A stretch of 64,000 bases of DNA, from assembly GCA_964019055.1 (NCBI GenBank), contig OZ025217.1, positions 4,131,617 to 4,195,616 on the forward strand. Reading direction: 5' to 3'. Of this stretch, positions 11,401 through 21,832 are shown piece after piece. Origin of the DNA: Anthopleura xanthogrammica (lineage: Eukaryota; Cnidaria; Anthozoa; Actiniaria; Actiniidae). Position numbers and translations under genes: made by a program. Numbering within the stretch: position 1 is the first letter of the stretch; every line of letters begins with the position of its first letter. The notes under the pieces are model-generated. The model saw only the letters and a list, made by a program, of their open reading frames with translations. It had not been told where the DNA came from and searched no databases.

Positions 11401-14400
11401 TGTGAAAGACCTGGCGCGTTATCCATCGTGACCGCGACAACAAGAGTACCGTGTGATGCCAGTGGTGCGGATAGACGCCCTGTTTCTCCTCACAGTAAGT
11501 AACAACTCACTATTTCTTCTTACTAAGTAATATTATTTAATGATTCGATGGTTTGCTTGTGTGGGATTTGTGATGTTGTGTTAAAACCATTGTAAACGTG
11601 GAGCTGTTATGTGGGTCAGCCTCTAAAAAAAAAAAAAAGGCACGGCCATTTACTAATTGATTAATTGATTATGGATATGCTTATCAACTGAGCAGAGTAA
11701 AGTGCGCATGCACAGGATTCTATTGGTAGTAGCCGTAGTATGTGACGCTATCTTACAAAAGGCCAATATACACCTATTTCAAAAAAGGTTGTTACAGCTG
11801 AAAGCAATTAACAAGCAAAAACACAAGACAGCAAAGAACATCTGTATTTTACGCCTTATTCATCATTTAGACGCGATTATTTTAGTCGTTTTGTAATGAT
11901 AGGCTGCAAGGGTTTCAGTCCATTCATTAAGTGTTGTCCCGAATATTCAGCAATTTAAACATTGTTTGCAGGTGTTTTTGATGGGTTGTTGCTTGTCGCT
12001 TTCTGCTGCTACAACCGTTATTGAAATAGAGAAGAAAAATTTGGTTGGGCACACTCAATTTGGAGCCTAGCTCTGTTGTGTTGACCCCCAACTTTTGTAA
12101 ATTTATCTTATTATTTATTATCAATAGGTGAAAGTTGAATAAATAAAATAAATAAAATAAAATACTGGATGATTTCGAGGGGGAGTGGCTGTTACCTATA
12201 AAGCCAGTATAAAGCTTACTCTTTAAATTTTATATTACATTACTCGTCATTTTTATTTTTAAAACTTCAAAGGAGTTGAGTAGCCACTTAATTCAGCCCC
12301 TGATCTGTCCTTGGCATTCTTCCTTCCGGCTTCCTCTTTAGATCGTACGTTAGTTTTTTCTTAGTTTCGTAACTCCAAACGGGGTTGCTAGCCACTCAAT
12401 CAAACGTCCTCCTGGTCCTTGTTGTTTGACTTAGCTGTTTGGCTGTGTATTACTGAGATGAACATCATTCATAGTGCAACAAGGAGATTGCAGACGGCAT
12501 TTGATTGCTTGAGTTAGTTTTAAAGTGCAGTCGATAACACTGGCCAAGAGTGCCAAACCAATGAGCGTCAGTATGGTATAAGCAATTTCGATGAAGAGTA
12601 TGACCAATTCGTCCATGTTGTCTACAATCCTTTCGTTTCCAATCACGTAATCTCCAAAACCAACAGTCGAAAGAGTTATAAACCAAAAATAGAAACTTTC
12701 GTCGAAGGACCAGTGCGTCGCCGATGTTAGGGCACACGCCCCGAAGAAAAGAAACAATAACAGAAGTATTAGCACTAATATAAAACACTTAATGTTCATT
12801 CTCTTGACAGCGGTGCGTTTGAGAAGCCGCGTTTCTATGACAAAGATTATTTTGGTGCATGCATCCGTTACCAAGGAACCGATTGAGTTGAGAGTTAGTA
12901 GTGCCAGCGGTATTCCAAATAAAGCTGTGATAATAGTTAAAACTCTGCCTGTCAGTGTTTTGGGCGTTATGTTACCGTAGCCTGCCGAGAAAAAAAAAAA
13001 AAATTTTTTGTTAGATGACAGTCTCATGCTTAAATAATGAAACTAGAAGAATGGTATGAGTAATATTGAATTACTGTTTCTGGCTGTGAGAATAGACCTT
13101 TTCAGCTTCGTTGTTTGTTGTGCCCATTTTAGACCATGTGATGCCACTCTTGGGAGCTGATTCTTTCATGTGTTAATATTTTAACAAAAGAACATTTCTC
13201 AAGGGAATGTCATGTGGTCTGAAATGGGCAATTTGCATACGAAGCTAAAAAGGTCTATTGTATATTTCTTTTGTCAATTTAATAATAATAATAATAATAT
13301 CTGGTTTATTAATTCCTCTTGCAGTATGAACTGAATTACAGGAAGTTGCGCAATATACACATTATTATAATCATAATATTGGAAATTACTTAATTAAATA
13401 TTAGATATTATTATTATGGGAAAATATTATGATGTGGGTAAAGAATTACTGATATTTCACCGTTACAAAGTTTTTGAAACGTTCGGTTCGTACGATTGGC
13501 TGATGCTCGGTCCTATTGCGTCCAATTGAATCCCACATGGTCCAGAGCTCGAGCTCTGGTCGGCGATGTGTTTACAGTGGAGCTTTCAGTCAAACATGAG
13601 TCAGACCTTTCTATATCCGGTAATTGAGATTGGAGGATATCCCGGGTGACCAGTTTATATGGGCCTTATAGTTAAGTCTAGAAATAATTTCACGTTAATA
13701 AGTCCTACCTACCTATTGTGGTACACAACACCACTATGAACATTACCGACTTGGCATAAGTCCAGGTTTGTGTATCTGGTGGTTGTGATTGGTGGATAAC
13801 CCGTGTGATGTTATCAAACTCTTCCCACGTCATATTGTATTTACGTTTGATATTCATCCACAACTTCTTCTTCACGTGCTTTTCGAGTCTCGGGTCGGGG
13901 TCAGTTCTTTCCACCGCCTGCATTATGGCGGCGACAACCAATACATACGTCACGAATAAGACCAGCCTTTTGATTGTCTGCTTTAACGTCATGGCTGTAA
14001 ACTGAATACAAAACATGCACTTAGTTAAACCAGCATTGGTTTTTCAGTCGCACAACTTTCTGCGCATGTAAAACAATTTTGTTGAGACTGATAGGTGTCA
14101 ATCATGCGAAATGCTTACGGTCCAGCACGCGTCGTCAAAATAATACATGCGCAGTAAAAATGAAGAAGATCGGAAAACCCAGAGAAAAAACCTTCGAATC
14201 CTGGGAAAGAATCAACCACCTCAACTCACTTAATATGGTGCCGAGTCCAGGGATAGAATCCGGAACCATAGCGCTGAGAGGCGAGCTAGACCTACGCAGT
14301 ATGCCACTATTGCTTTTCACTACTGCACTGGTCTTCTAAACCACACGGGTGAAAAACGCACTGCGCATGCTCGGAAGTTCGGCAGAAAATTCATAGACGA

Positions 14401-17400
14401 GTCGTGTTTACGAAAAAACCATTGGAGATTTACTTGTCTTGTATTATGCGAATTTCTCTTGTATTATTTGACCAGGGAAAGAAAACAACTAAAGTAATGT
14501 GTCAGGAAAAAACAAGCACTAACTTTCCACGAACGGCTTTGACTTTAGAGCAATCTCATTCCCAGAGCCCTTATTTCTTACTGCGCCAGTAAGAAATGAG
14601 CCTATTTATTTCGTCGAGCATGCGCAGTAAGCAATAAGGGCTCTGGGAACGAGATTGAATTTAGAGATTTACTAAACGCCGGTAAATCTCCGATGGTTTT
14701 CTTTGTAAACACGACGAACTTCCGAGCATGCGCAGTGCGTTTTTCACTCGTGTCCTTCTAAACTAAAAATTGGCTATAAATTAATGCAATGAATTACAAA
14801 CAGCTGTCAATCAAATGGATCTATTTTTGAATTAATGCTCAGTTATGATAGGCTAGTGGGATAATGTGTTTTCTAATTATGATTTTGCGAGCAAACAAAT
14901 CTTCGAATGAAAATATAAGAATTAAACATAACTAGAACTATTATAGAATAAAGTATATATATAGAAATGACGTAAATATCATAGTAAACAAAAAATAGGG
15001 TATTTATTAATGATAAGCCATTAGGGAAGAAATCAAGTATATGAGTCACATGAATGAAAAAAACACCGTGAACAGAACTGAAGAGATAAAAGAAAATAAT
15101 GACACAAAGGTGTTTACATAACACCTGGCCTTTTTTTTATATGTTATTATGCCAGTAGTGTGCATAAGCATAAGTATTTATAAGCATTAAAAAAATTAAA
15201 ACATTTCAATTTTCTGATGGTGATGCTTCTGCTTATGTCGAAAAATTACAAGTGTGAACCGGCAAAACATTAATTATTATGCTTACGTCTATGCTTATGC
15301 TTAGGTTTATGCTCAGTTATATAAAGTTTGAACCAGCCTATAGAGTTAAGGACCATCAGCTTTTTGCTTGAAATAAAAATCTTTGAAATTAAAATTTCAT
15401 GTAATGAAGTTTTTGACTTTGAAGTGTTTTCTTTTCCTCTAAAGATTTTTTTTTAAGAAGTTTTTTTATATTTATCTTAATGACTCTAAGTTTTACTAAA
15501 AACTGTTTATACTGTATTCAGTTTAAAAAAGAAATCTTTGTTGGTCGCTAGTTATAGCTAAAGAATAAAACAATAATAGTAAATGGGATTTAGCAGTGGC
15601 ATCTCTTCATAGTAGCTATGTATTTGTCCACTGTAATTCCAATTCTAATTCAGACGTTGATTTTTGCGGAGAGTGAAAAAACCTGACAACCCGGAGAAGA
15701 ATCCTCGGAGTACAGGAGAGAACCAACAAGAAACTCTACTCACATATAACACCAAGTCTGGCAGGACTCAGCCGAATCCGGGTCGCATTGGTGAGAGACG
15801 AGCGCTAAACGAGAATATTCTTGAGCGCCGGATTAAAAGGTTTAGAGCGGCTTACCTTAGTGTGCTTTGGTATCGTAGATGAATGTATTCCTGGTCAAAA
15901 CAACAAGTTATGAATTATTGTTCAAACAAAGCTTAGACTTGACAAATTTAAATATAAATGCATTGAGATTAAATTAATCCAGAATCAAGTGAGGTAACGA
16001 CAAAGTGGCCCGCGCGCATACAGTACTGAAAAAAAAAAAAAATAGAAATATAATAAGTATAATTCAAGTTATTAAACATGAATGAAGGCGATTCATTTCA
16101 AAAAATATATATGACAAGATAATAAAAGAAGTGAAATTTAAGTTTATGAAATATTGATATTGAAAGTTTTCATTATGCTTACATACGAGTCAGTCGGTAA
16201 AGTTTAAAGCTACAGTAATGTAATGATCAAGACCTTAGGGGTTATTTTTTTTAGAAAACATCTGTTCTAGTACTTTATTATCATTTAGTATGTCAGACCA
16301 AGCTAAAACACCGAGCGATTATGTTTAGTTTTGAGTTTGTTCAGTTACTGAATGCACGATAGCAGATTTTTTCTTATATTTGTCCGCTATTAAACCCTTA
16401 GGTAACCCGGGGAAAAAGCGGCTTCATGAAGAACGCAGAGATAAAGACAGTCCAGACCTTGAAATAAAGAGATTGAAAGGTAGGGTAGAGAAGATTCGTT
16501 TAGGAACCTTAAAAAATGATCGAATTTAAGCAAGCATATTTCTAATATTAATTGAGATTATTAAATTTATTATTCAAATCGATAGCAAACGTGCCATATG
16601 TTACAGTGAGGACACTCGAACCATGAACAGTTCATATTTTTATATTTTTTATTTTATGAACTTTCTACTGCTTCAAACCTTCTGAAAATGAGGCACTGAA
16701 CTCAAATAATCTTATTGTTCAAAATAAATCATATTTCCAATCGATTCACACAAGGGATAAAGGAGAAAAAATAGTATGAAAAAAACTCAAAGTGTTCACG
16801 GTTCGAGTGTCCTAACTGTAATATAATTATTTCTTTCTCAGCCAATAAAATTGTAGTTCTTTTAACAGCTTTGTTTACCAGTTTCTCTCGTTATTTGTTG
16901 TTTAGCTGAGAAAGATGACATTGCAGCAACTTTGGAACGCAAAGAAACTGAAATGAAGATCTTACATGGTACGTAAAGCATAAAGTTTTGTGTGTCACGT
17001 GATGTCTGTCAGTGACGTCATAGCCGCCATATTTATTCATAACAAAAGTAAAGTGAAAATTGACCTCACATCCAGCTGATCTGAGAAAAAATATTAGCCA
17101 ATCAGAAACCAGAAAAATTTCAAAACTAAGGTGTCATATTTAGTAGCCAGAAGATTCCGGAAACGCTTAATTATTATTTTATTTTCACACTAAAAACGGA
17201 TGAATATCACACTAATTTTATACAAAATATCAATAGCGTCTCTTGAAAATCTAGATTTATCTCAGATATACATTTTTGGAAGTCGATTTTCGCAGGCTTC
17301 ATGACACCTCAGTTTTGCAGTGACGTCATTTCTACATCACTATTTCAGATCAGCTAGATAATAATTGATGGGATGAGATACTTTTTTTGACGTTGCATAA

Positions 17401-18425
17401 TTATAGTATACCCATCATTGCTTTTGCTTTTAGACGCTTACCAACAGCAAGTTGCTTGTGAAAGAGAAAACCGATTAAAAGCCGACAAAGAAGCAGCCGA
17501 ATTGAGAGGTCAGACTTTAGTGATCATATCTGTCTATTAAGAAAATCTATTTGCTTGACGCTATTGCACTATGCAAAATAGTATTGTGGATGAATACCGC
17601 TGTTTTTAGTAATCGCAGGCTCATTTGCACAGTTTTACCGATCTTTATCAAAGATATTGCCAAATTAAATAAAAAAATGGAGCATGCGCGCACCTTTCAC
17701 CGCGCTATTGGAGCGAGAGAACCTCTGGAATCATCGACGACATCATAAAGTAATAATTTTGTCTTATAATATTTCAGCATCGAACGACGAGCTGAAGAAA
17801 AATCTTCAACGGAAAGAATCTGAAATGAAGATCTTGCACGGTAAGATTGTTTTACAGCAGTAGTAGTAGCAACAACAACAACTGCAGCAACAACAGCAGT
17901 AGTAGTAGTAGCAACAGCAACAACTGCAGCAACAACAGCAGTAGTAGTAGTAGCAACAACAACAACAACAGCAGCGGCAACAAGGCAGGATGGTCGCAGA
18001 AAAAAAGAAATGGTAAGTTCTAACTTTTGTTTTTGTACTATTTTAGATTCGTACCAATATCAAATACGAAAAGAAAGAGAAAGGCGAGAAGAGTTGGAAA
18101 ATGAACTAACGGACCTAAGAGGTAAGAACTGAAGCCAACTTCATTTTACATTCATTTCTAAGGCATTTTCTCTTTCATTCCCACGTACAAAAGAAAAGAG
18201 ACTCTCCATAACTTACCCCTACTACTCCGGCTCCGCCTCTAAATGCTTCAATATAGGCTTTGCACCATCACGTGATGACAGCCATGACAGGAGGCAGGAA
18301 CAATGGAGTGAAATGTATGCATCTTGATGTCCTATTACCCTAAGTATATTTGTTTTCTAGGTTCTGTTGCCTTCGCCAGCGGGGTAGCGGTGTGTGAGTC
18401 AAACATCAAACAGGAAAAGTTCTAG
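8437..18425 (+). CDS. Protein with four Ski/Sno/Dac-like domains and a duplicated-exon coiled coil
   Basis: Exons 8437-11494, 16402-16479, 16906-16968, 17434-17508, 17778-17840, 18047-18121 and 18361-18425 join with every intron in phase 1, giving 1158 residues. TAA directly precedes the ATG in frame. An acidic Asp/Asn-rich N-terminus is followed by four copies of an ~85-residue unit at about 142-221, 273-360, 577-665 and 711-796. Each has the pattern of the Ski/Sno/Dac (DACH) fold: F-x-I-x-G/D-x3-V/I-C-I-P, then V-x3-L-x2-LGI, then C-x-I/Y-x4-DA-x2-LL. Family members are nuclear transcriptional co-regulators. The C-terminus is a charged coiled coil built from exons of 63, 75, 63 and 75 nt, clearly a duplicated pair (KETEMKILHDAYQQQV versus KESEMKILHDSYQYQI). 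Ski and SnoN also end in coiled coils. Four domains in one protein is unusual. The 4.9-kb first coding intron contains an antisense K2P gene. Confidence 0.75.
12431..13992 (-). CDS. Two-pore-domain potassium channel (K2P), copy 1
   Basis: Two exons, 13713-13992 and 12431-12981, encode 276 residues. The intron splits the glycine codon of the first selectivity filter, TTI-G-YGN (residues 91-97), an intron position known in K2P genes. The second filter is TVGFGD (199-204). Four membrane segments lie near 8-26, 107-133, 158-178 and 215-240. The first extracellular loop is long, with N-glycosylation sites NMT and NIT. K2P channels dimerise and carry background K+ current at the plasma membrane. 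Both cytoplasmic tails are very short (about 8 residues at the N-terminus), making it small for the family. The chosen ATG follows an acceptor TATTCAG, matching the paralog, so an upstream 5' UTR exon is likely. The whole gene lies antisense inside intron 1 of the Ski/Dac-like gene. Confidence 0.93.
13092..13258. mobile_element. Fold-back element with ATAGACC termini, CAGACCACGTG type, copy A
   Basis: It starts ATAGACCTTTTCAGCTTCG and ends CGAAGCTAAAAAGGTCTAT. The inner arms contain CCCATTTTAGACCATGTG and CATGTGGTCTGAAATGGG. It lies in the intron of K2P copy 1. Full-length relatives are at 29653-29957 and 41683-41849. Confidence 0.85.
14150..14332 (-). mobile_element. tRNA-derived SINE, copy 2
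   Basis: On the minus strand the sequence has an A-box-like start (TAGTGGCATACTGCG) and a B-box-like part (GGTTCCGGATTCTATCCC), then CTCTGGGTTTTCCG as in the other SINE copies. A fold-back element begins at its upstream edge. Confidence 0.6.
14342..14754. mobile_element. MITE with 9-bp target duplication (Mutator-like size)
   Basis: Terminal inverted repeats begin CACACGGGTGAAAAACGC and GACACGAGTGAAAAACGC; beyond these the arms continue with CACTGCGCATGCTCGGAAGT, and similarity extends about 90 bases. The flanks CTTCTAAAC at 14333-14341 and 14755-14763 are an exact 9-bp duplication, the length typical of Mutator-like elements. A second MITE is nested inside it at 14551-14657. Confidence 0.85.
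14551..14657. mobile_element. MITE nested inside the 14342-14754 element
   Basis: The ends are CAATCTCATTCCCAGAGCCC and its near reverse complement ending GGGAACGAGATTG. TTTAGAG occurs at 14544-14550 and again at 14660-14666, so the insertion duplicated about 7 bp. It lies between the two arms of the older element. Confidence 0.8.
15150..15345. mobile_element. Fold-back repeat of GCATAAGCATAAG type
   Basis: Words such as GCATAAGCATAAGTAT on the left and ATGCTTATGCTTAGG on the right form an imperfect inverted repeat, next to GTTTGAACCAGCC. It is a diverged relative of the elements at 20079-20263 and 43935-44097, which begin AAGCCTGGTTC. Confidence 0.55.
15568..15810 (-). mobile_element. tRNA-derived SINE, copy 3
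   Basis: Same body as copy 1 in the same orientation: AAATGGGATTTAGCAGTGGC at its low-coordinate end (the SINE tail) and a tRNA-like part with GGGTCGCATTGGTGAGAGAC at the other end. It lies in intron 1 of the Ski/Dac-like gene. Confidence 0.7.
16604..16818. mobile_element. Mariner-like MITE with TA duplication
   Basis: The element begins CAGTGAGGACACTCGAACC and ends GGTTCGAGTGTCCTAACTG, with TA on both sides. The 215-bp interior is AT-rich with no ORF. It lies in the intron between coding exons 2 and 3 of the Ski/Dac-like gene. Confidence 0.85.
17072..17357. mobile_element. MITE with CCAGCTGATCTGA termini, copy 1
   Basis: It runs from CCAGCTGATCTGAGAAAAA to ATTTCAGATCAGCT. It contains ATTAGCCAATCAGAA, AGGTGTCAT, AATCTAGATTTAT and CTTCATGACACCTCAGTTTT in the same order as the copy at 62054-62338. 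Confidence 0.8.
17852..17985. repeat. (CAG/CAA/TAG)n trinucleotide array in an intron
   Basis: Compound trinucleotide repeat made of GCAGTAGTAGTAG and CAACAACAACAG blocks, just after the coiled-coil exon at 17778-17840. It contains stop codons and is spliced out. Confidence 0.9.
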
Positions 18426-19449
18426 GAAACACATTAAGCAAATGAAAACCAGTGATAAACTTGGCTTTGCCGCCTGGACGACCGCCTGGACGACCGCCTG
18501 GACACATATAGAACCCGTAATATGAGGTAGAAATGTAATGGTCAAGTCGCGCCAGTTGAAGTTAGGGGAGCAACTAGGACTCAAGTAAGTGTCAGTTGGC
18601 GCTTGTACCCACTTGGATGGGATGCCAGATGTAGGCTACCTCCCAGCATTTTGCCTACTAGCACCTAGTATTTTCTGGCAATCATTTATGGGCCTGAGTG
18701 GAAAGAACCGCGATATGAGTTACATAAAAAATTGCGCATATGAATAAATATAAATTGCCTATGGAAATTTGAGTCATGTAAGACGAAGTATTGTTTGCTT
18801 ACATAGTAATACAATTACAAAGTTAAAACATTCGAATTTCAATAAATATATCGATAAAAACACTCCTGTTAACTACAATATGTATAAACTAACTCTAATT
18901 TGCTAGGAAACATGGAAATCTTCTTTTTTTTTGGCGATTAAAGAGTTAAACCTTATATGTTATATTTACCGAAGGAAATACACCTTATCTTTTCACCTCA
19001 TTTCAGACCACGTGTCGTTCCATCGAAAATATGTTTCTTTGTTTTAAATATTATAATAAAATGTATCGATCTTCTCAAGTGTTACTGGTAAACAAAAAAA
19101 TGATATTCAAGGGAATGACATGTAAACTAAATGGGAAAACAGGTTATTTCTCGTTTGCATGTTACGTCATCGCCGCCATCTTGTTGACATTTAGCAAAAC
19201 ATTTCTTAGCAGCTTCGTTCGTTAATTCCAACAACATTGAAATGGTTAACTGCTCTGTAATTGGGACTGCCAAAACGTAAGGGCGGATCCAGGTGGAGGG
19301 TTGTGGGGGCTGCAACCCCCTATGAGAATTTCGATTAGCTGTCTGACAGTGAGAGAATGGTGGCTAGGCGTTACTTTCACTTTTATTGCCATCATACAAC
19401 CCTCTGTTACAGAAATCCTGGATCCGTCCCTGAAACGAAAGGTCAGAAG
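18426..19449. other. Gene-free spacer between convergent gene ends
   Basis: Lies between the stop codon of the Ski/Dac-like gene and the stop codon of K2P copy 2, which converge. It includes three direct CTGGACGACCGC repeats at 18474-18500 and one arm of a CAGACCACGTGTC-type fold-back element near 19008. It should include both 3' UTRs. No further gene is seen. Confidence 0.6.
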
Positions 19450-21361
19450 TCAGGTAATACAGTTTTTCTCTTTGTCTCTTGGCTGGAAGTCCTTTTCAGT
19501 ATTCTCAACTTGTGGCCCCCTAGTAAGTCGTTGACAACGAAGACAGCTTATTCCATATTTTGGTATTTCTAGGGCACAGTTGATGCCGCTCGCCAGAACA
19601 GCAAGCCCAAATAAAGTGAATAAGATTTGCCCTATAGCCAGTGCTGGTGCTCCAGGATTATTTTTGATAACCGATTCTGGTGGCAAGTAGTCTCCAAAAC
19701 CAATAGTAGAGAAAGTAATAAACCAAAAGTATACCGAAGCGGTGAAGGACCAGTCTTGAGTTTTAGTTTGCGTCACAATCGTTGCTCCAAAAACAATCAT
19801 CAAAGTCATCAGTACTATTATAAAAAAAAATCTCTTTATCTCGATTGACTCAACGGAAGTGCGTTTGAGAAGCCTTGTCTCGATAGACTGGATGATTTTA
19901 GTGCATCCCTCTGTTACCATGGCACCGATGGAGTTGAGAGTCAATAGTGTCAGCGGTATTCCTAATAAGGCTCCTATTATGCACAGCATCATTCCGCTTT
20001 TCGTCTTTGGAGTTATGTTGCCGTAACCTTCATAAAGGAAGAGAAAGAAGATACAAAAGAAATTACCCCAAAGTTGTAAAGCCTGGTTCACACTAGCGAC
20101 GCAAGCAAAAGCATAACAACATACGCAAGCGTAGAAATTCTTTCATGGCTAGTTAACTCCTTCATATTTTGACAGAACAAAAAATTCAGTCATCCTTAAA
20201 GTACTATCTGCGCTTGCTTATGTCGTCATGCTTATGCTTGCTTCGCTAGTGTGAACCAGACTTAAAGGGGCACTTGGGCGAAAATCGATGAAAATTGGAA
20301 ATGACTTGAAACTTGGTTAAACTTATTTATATGGCTCTAATAGTATCCAAGCAACATATTTTCTTCACAGCTCAGTTAAAAGTGGTGGGTAAAAATTGTT
20401 CATTTTTTTCAGCATCTAAATTGTGAGTAAATGACGTCATTTACTCAACCCTATTGTTCTTTTAGTTTTTAAACCAAAATGTCTCAACTGCAAGTGGCTC
20501 CCAGCTAAGATTTTTGCAAATCTAGTTTTCCTGATCATAATTGAGTAATATTATTCTCAAATATTTGAATTATTCGGACTTTCGAAAATGGGGGCGTTTT
20601 CATCCAAGTGCCCCTTTAAGAGTTATAATATGTTTGCATATTTTTACAATAGCACGAAGACGCTTTCGACTAATTTTCATACGGACTTAGAGCATGCGCA
20701 GACGTTTCTCACGCGTGTCGCACAGTCCAATAACAATAGGTGAGATCAAAGATTGTACGGAATCCAAACATATTTAGAATTTGAACAAAAGATGCCTGCA
20801 TTTCATTGTTGTTGAACAACAGTTGTAGTCAGGTCATAATTTCAGCACAATACGTAAGTGTTGTGCATTGGTATGGCCCTAGAATGAGAATGTCCCGGAT
20901 GTCGAAACCCAATGATTTCCACTAGCAGCATCCGGGACTTGATCATGAATGCCCCGGATTTCAAAACACAATCATTATCACTCATGACATCCGGGACATG
21001 CTCTGACTCCTCGTTTGACGTCATAGACGCCATATTCGAAAAGAGTCTATTCATTCATTCACAACAAGCACATACCTATCGTGGTACAAACAACAATAGC
21101 GAATCTTATTCCTTCAGCATACGTCCAGGGTTCTCTATCCATCGCTTGCGATTGGTGGATAATCCGTGTGATGTTATCAAACTCTTCCCTCGTCATATTG
21201 TATTTTCGTTGAACATTCATCCACAAGTTCTGCAGTATCACTTGCTTGTTGACTTGTTGGTCGTCCTCAGTCCTCTCTACCGCGTACATAATGGCGCCAA
21301 AAACCAACATGTACACTTTGAATAGAACAACCATGTAGATGACCTTGCGGACTGAAGACAT
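19450..21361 (-). CDS. Two-pore-domain potassium channel (K2P), copy 2
   Basis: Two exons, 21076-21361 and 19450-20027, encode 287 residues. Again the intron splits the glycine codon of the first filter, TTIGYGN (93-99); the second filter is TIGFGD (203-208). It shares with copy 1 the short N-terminus, the loop motifs QRKYNMT, EEFDNIT and IHQSQ, and LLTLNSIG plus IETRLLKRT after the second membrane segment. The start ATG follows an acceptor TATTCTCAG at the same distance as in copy 1. The two genes are therefore a local duplication in the same orientation, about 7 kb apart, with coiled-coil exons of the plus-strand gene between them. The C-terminus is longer and more charged (ENTEKDFQPRDKEKN). 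Role by family: background K+ conductance at the plasma membrane. Confidence 0.94.
20079..20263. mobile_element. MITE with AAGCCTGGTTCACAC termini
   Basis: The ends AAGCCTGGTTCACACTAGCG and CGCTAGTGTGAACCAGACTT are inverted. The inner part has GCATAAGC-type words. It lies in the intron of K2P copy 2, directly next to the element at 20262-20619. A relative is at 43935-44097. Confidence 0.85.
20262..20619. mobile_element. TTAA-flanked MITE with AGGGGCACTTGG termini
   Basis: It begins TTAAAGGGGCACTTGGGCG and ends CATCCAAGTGCCCCTTTAA. The TTAA at both ends is the target used by piggyBac-type transposases. The 358-bp interior has no ORF. It lies in the intron of K2P copy 2. Confidence 0.8.
20886..21052. 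mobile_element. Truncated ATAGACC-family fold-back element, TGACGTCAAAC type
   Basis: Shares GTCCCGGATGTC, AACCCAATGATTTCCACTAG and TTTGACGTCATAGACGCCAT with the element at 3669-3874. It ends TTCGAAAAGAGTCTAT; the left terminus is missing. The interior is inverted relative to the other copy. Confidence 0.75.
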
Positions 21362-21644
21362 GGCTGGATTACAAACTGAGAATAAAAATATAGGAATTTG
21401 TTTAAACCAGGTGAAAAAAGTTTGCTACACGACTCCCTTTATTAGAGGACAGCTGCAGGAATCTCAAAGATTTACGTACTATCCAGTCCAGCAGACACCT
21501 AGTGTCCATGCAGCAATACGTTTTTTGGGGGAAGGACCCAGTTTTGTTACCCCGGTAACCGGGTAATACACATAGAGACAAATTTGGCTTTTTATAATCA
21601 AAGTAGGATAAATAATACTTCCCGCTCCCAAATATTGATACTAA

Positions 21645-21832
21645 TACTGCGATTCTCAATATTCTACGAACTCGGTAGTTGCGAGTTGCCCGTTGGAATT
21701 TGGTTTTTCACTGCCGCCAGTCAAAAATATAAAAGGTGCCGAATGATTAGTTTTGATTGACGGCAGCGAAAAACCAATTTCACAACAAGCCATTGAAATG
21801 TCTGAGTTCGCAGAATATTGATAATCGCAGTA
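21645..21832. mobile_element. MITE with TACTGCGATT termini
   Basis: The left end TACTGCGATTCTCAATATTC is matched inverted by GAATATTGATAATCGCAGTA. The centre is another inverted pair, GGTTTTTCACTGCCGCCAGT against GACGGCAGCGAAAAACC. It lies upstream of K2P copy 2. Confidence 0.8.
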
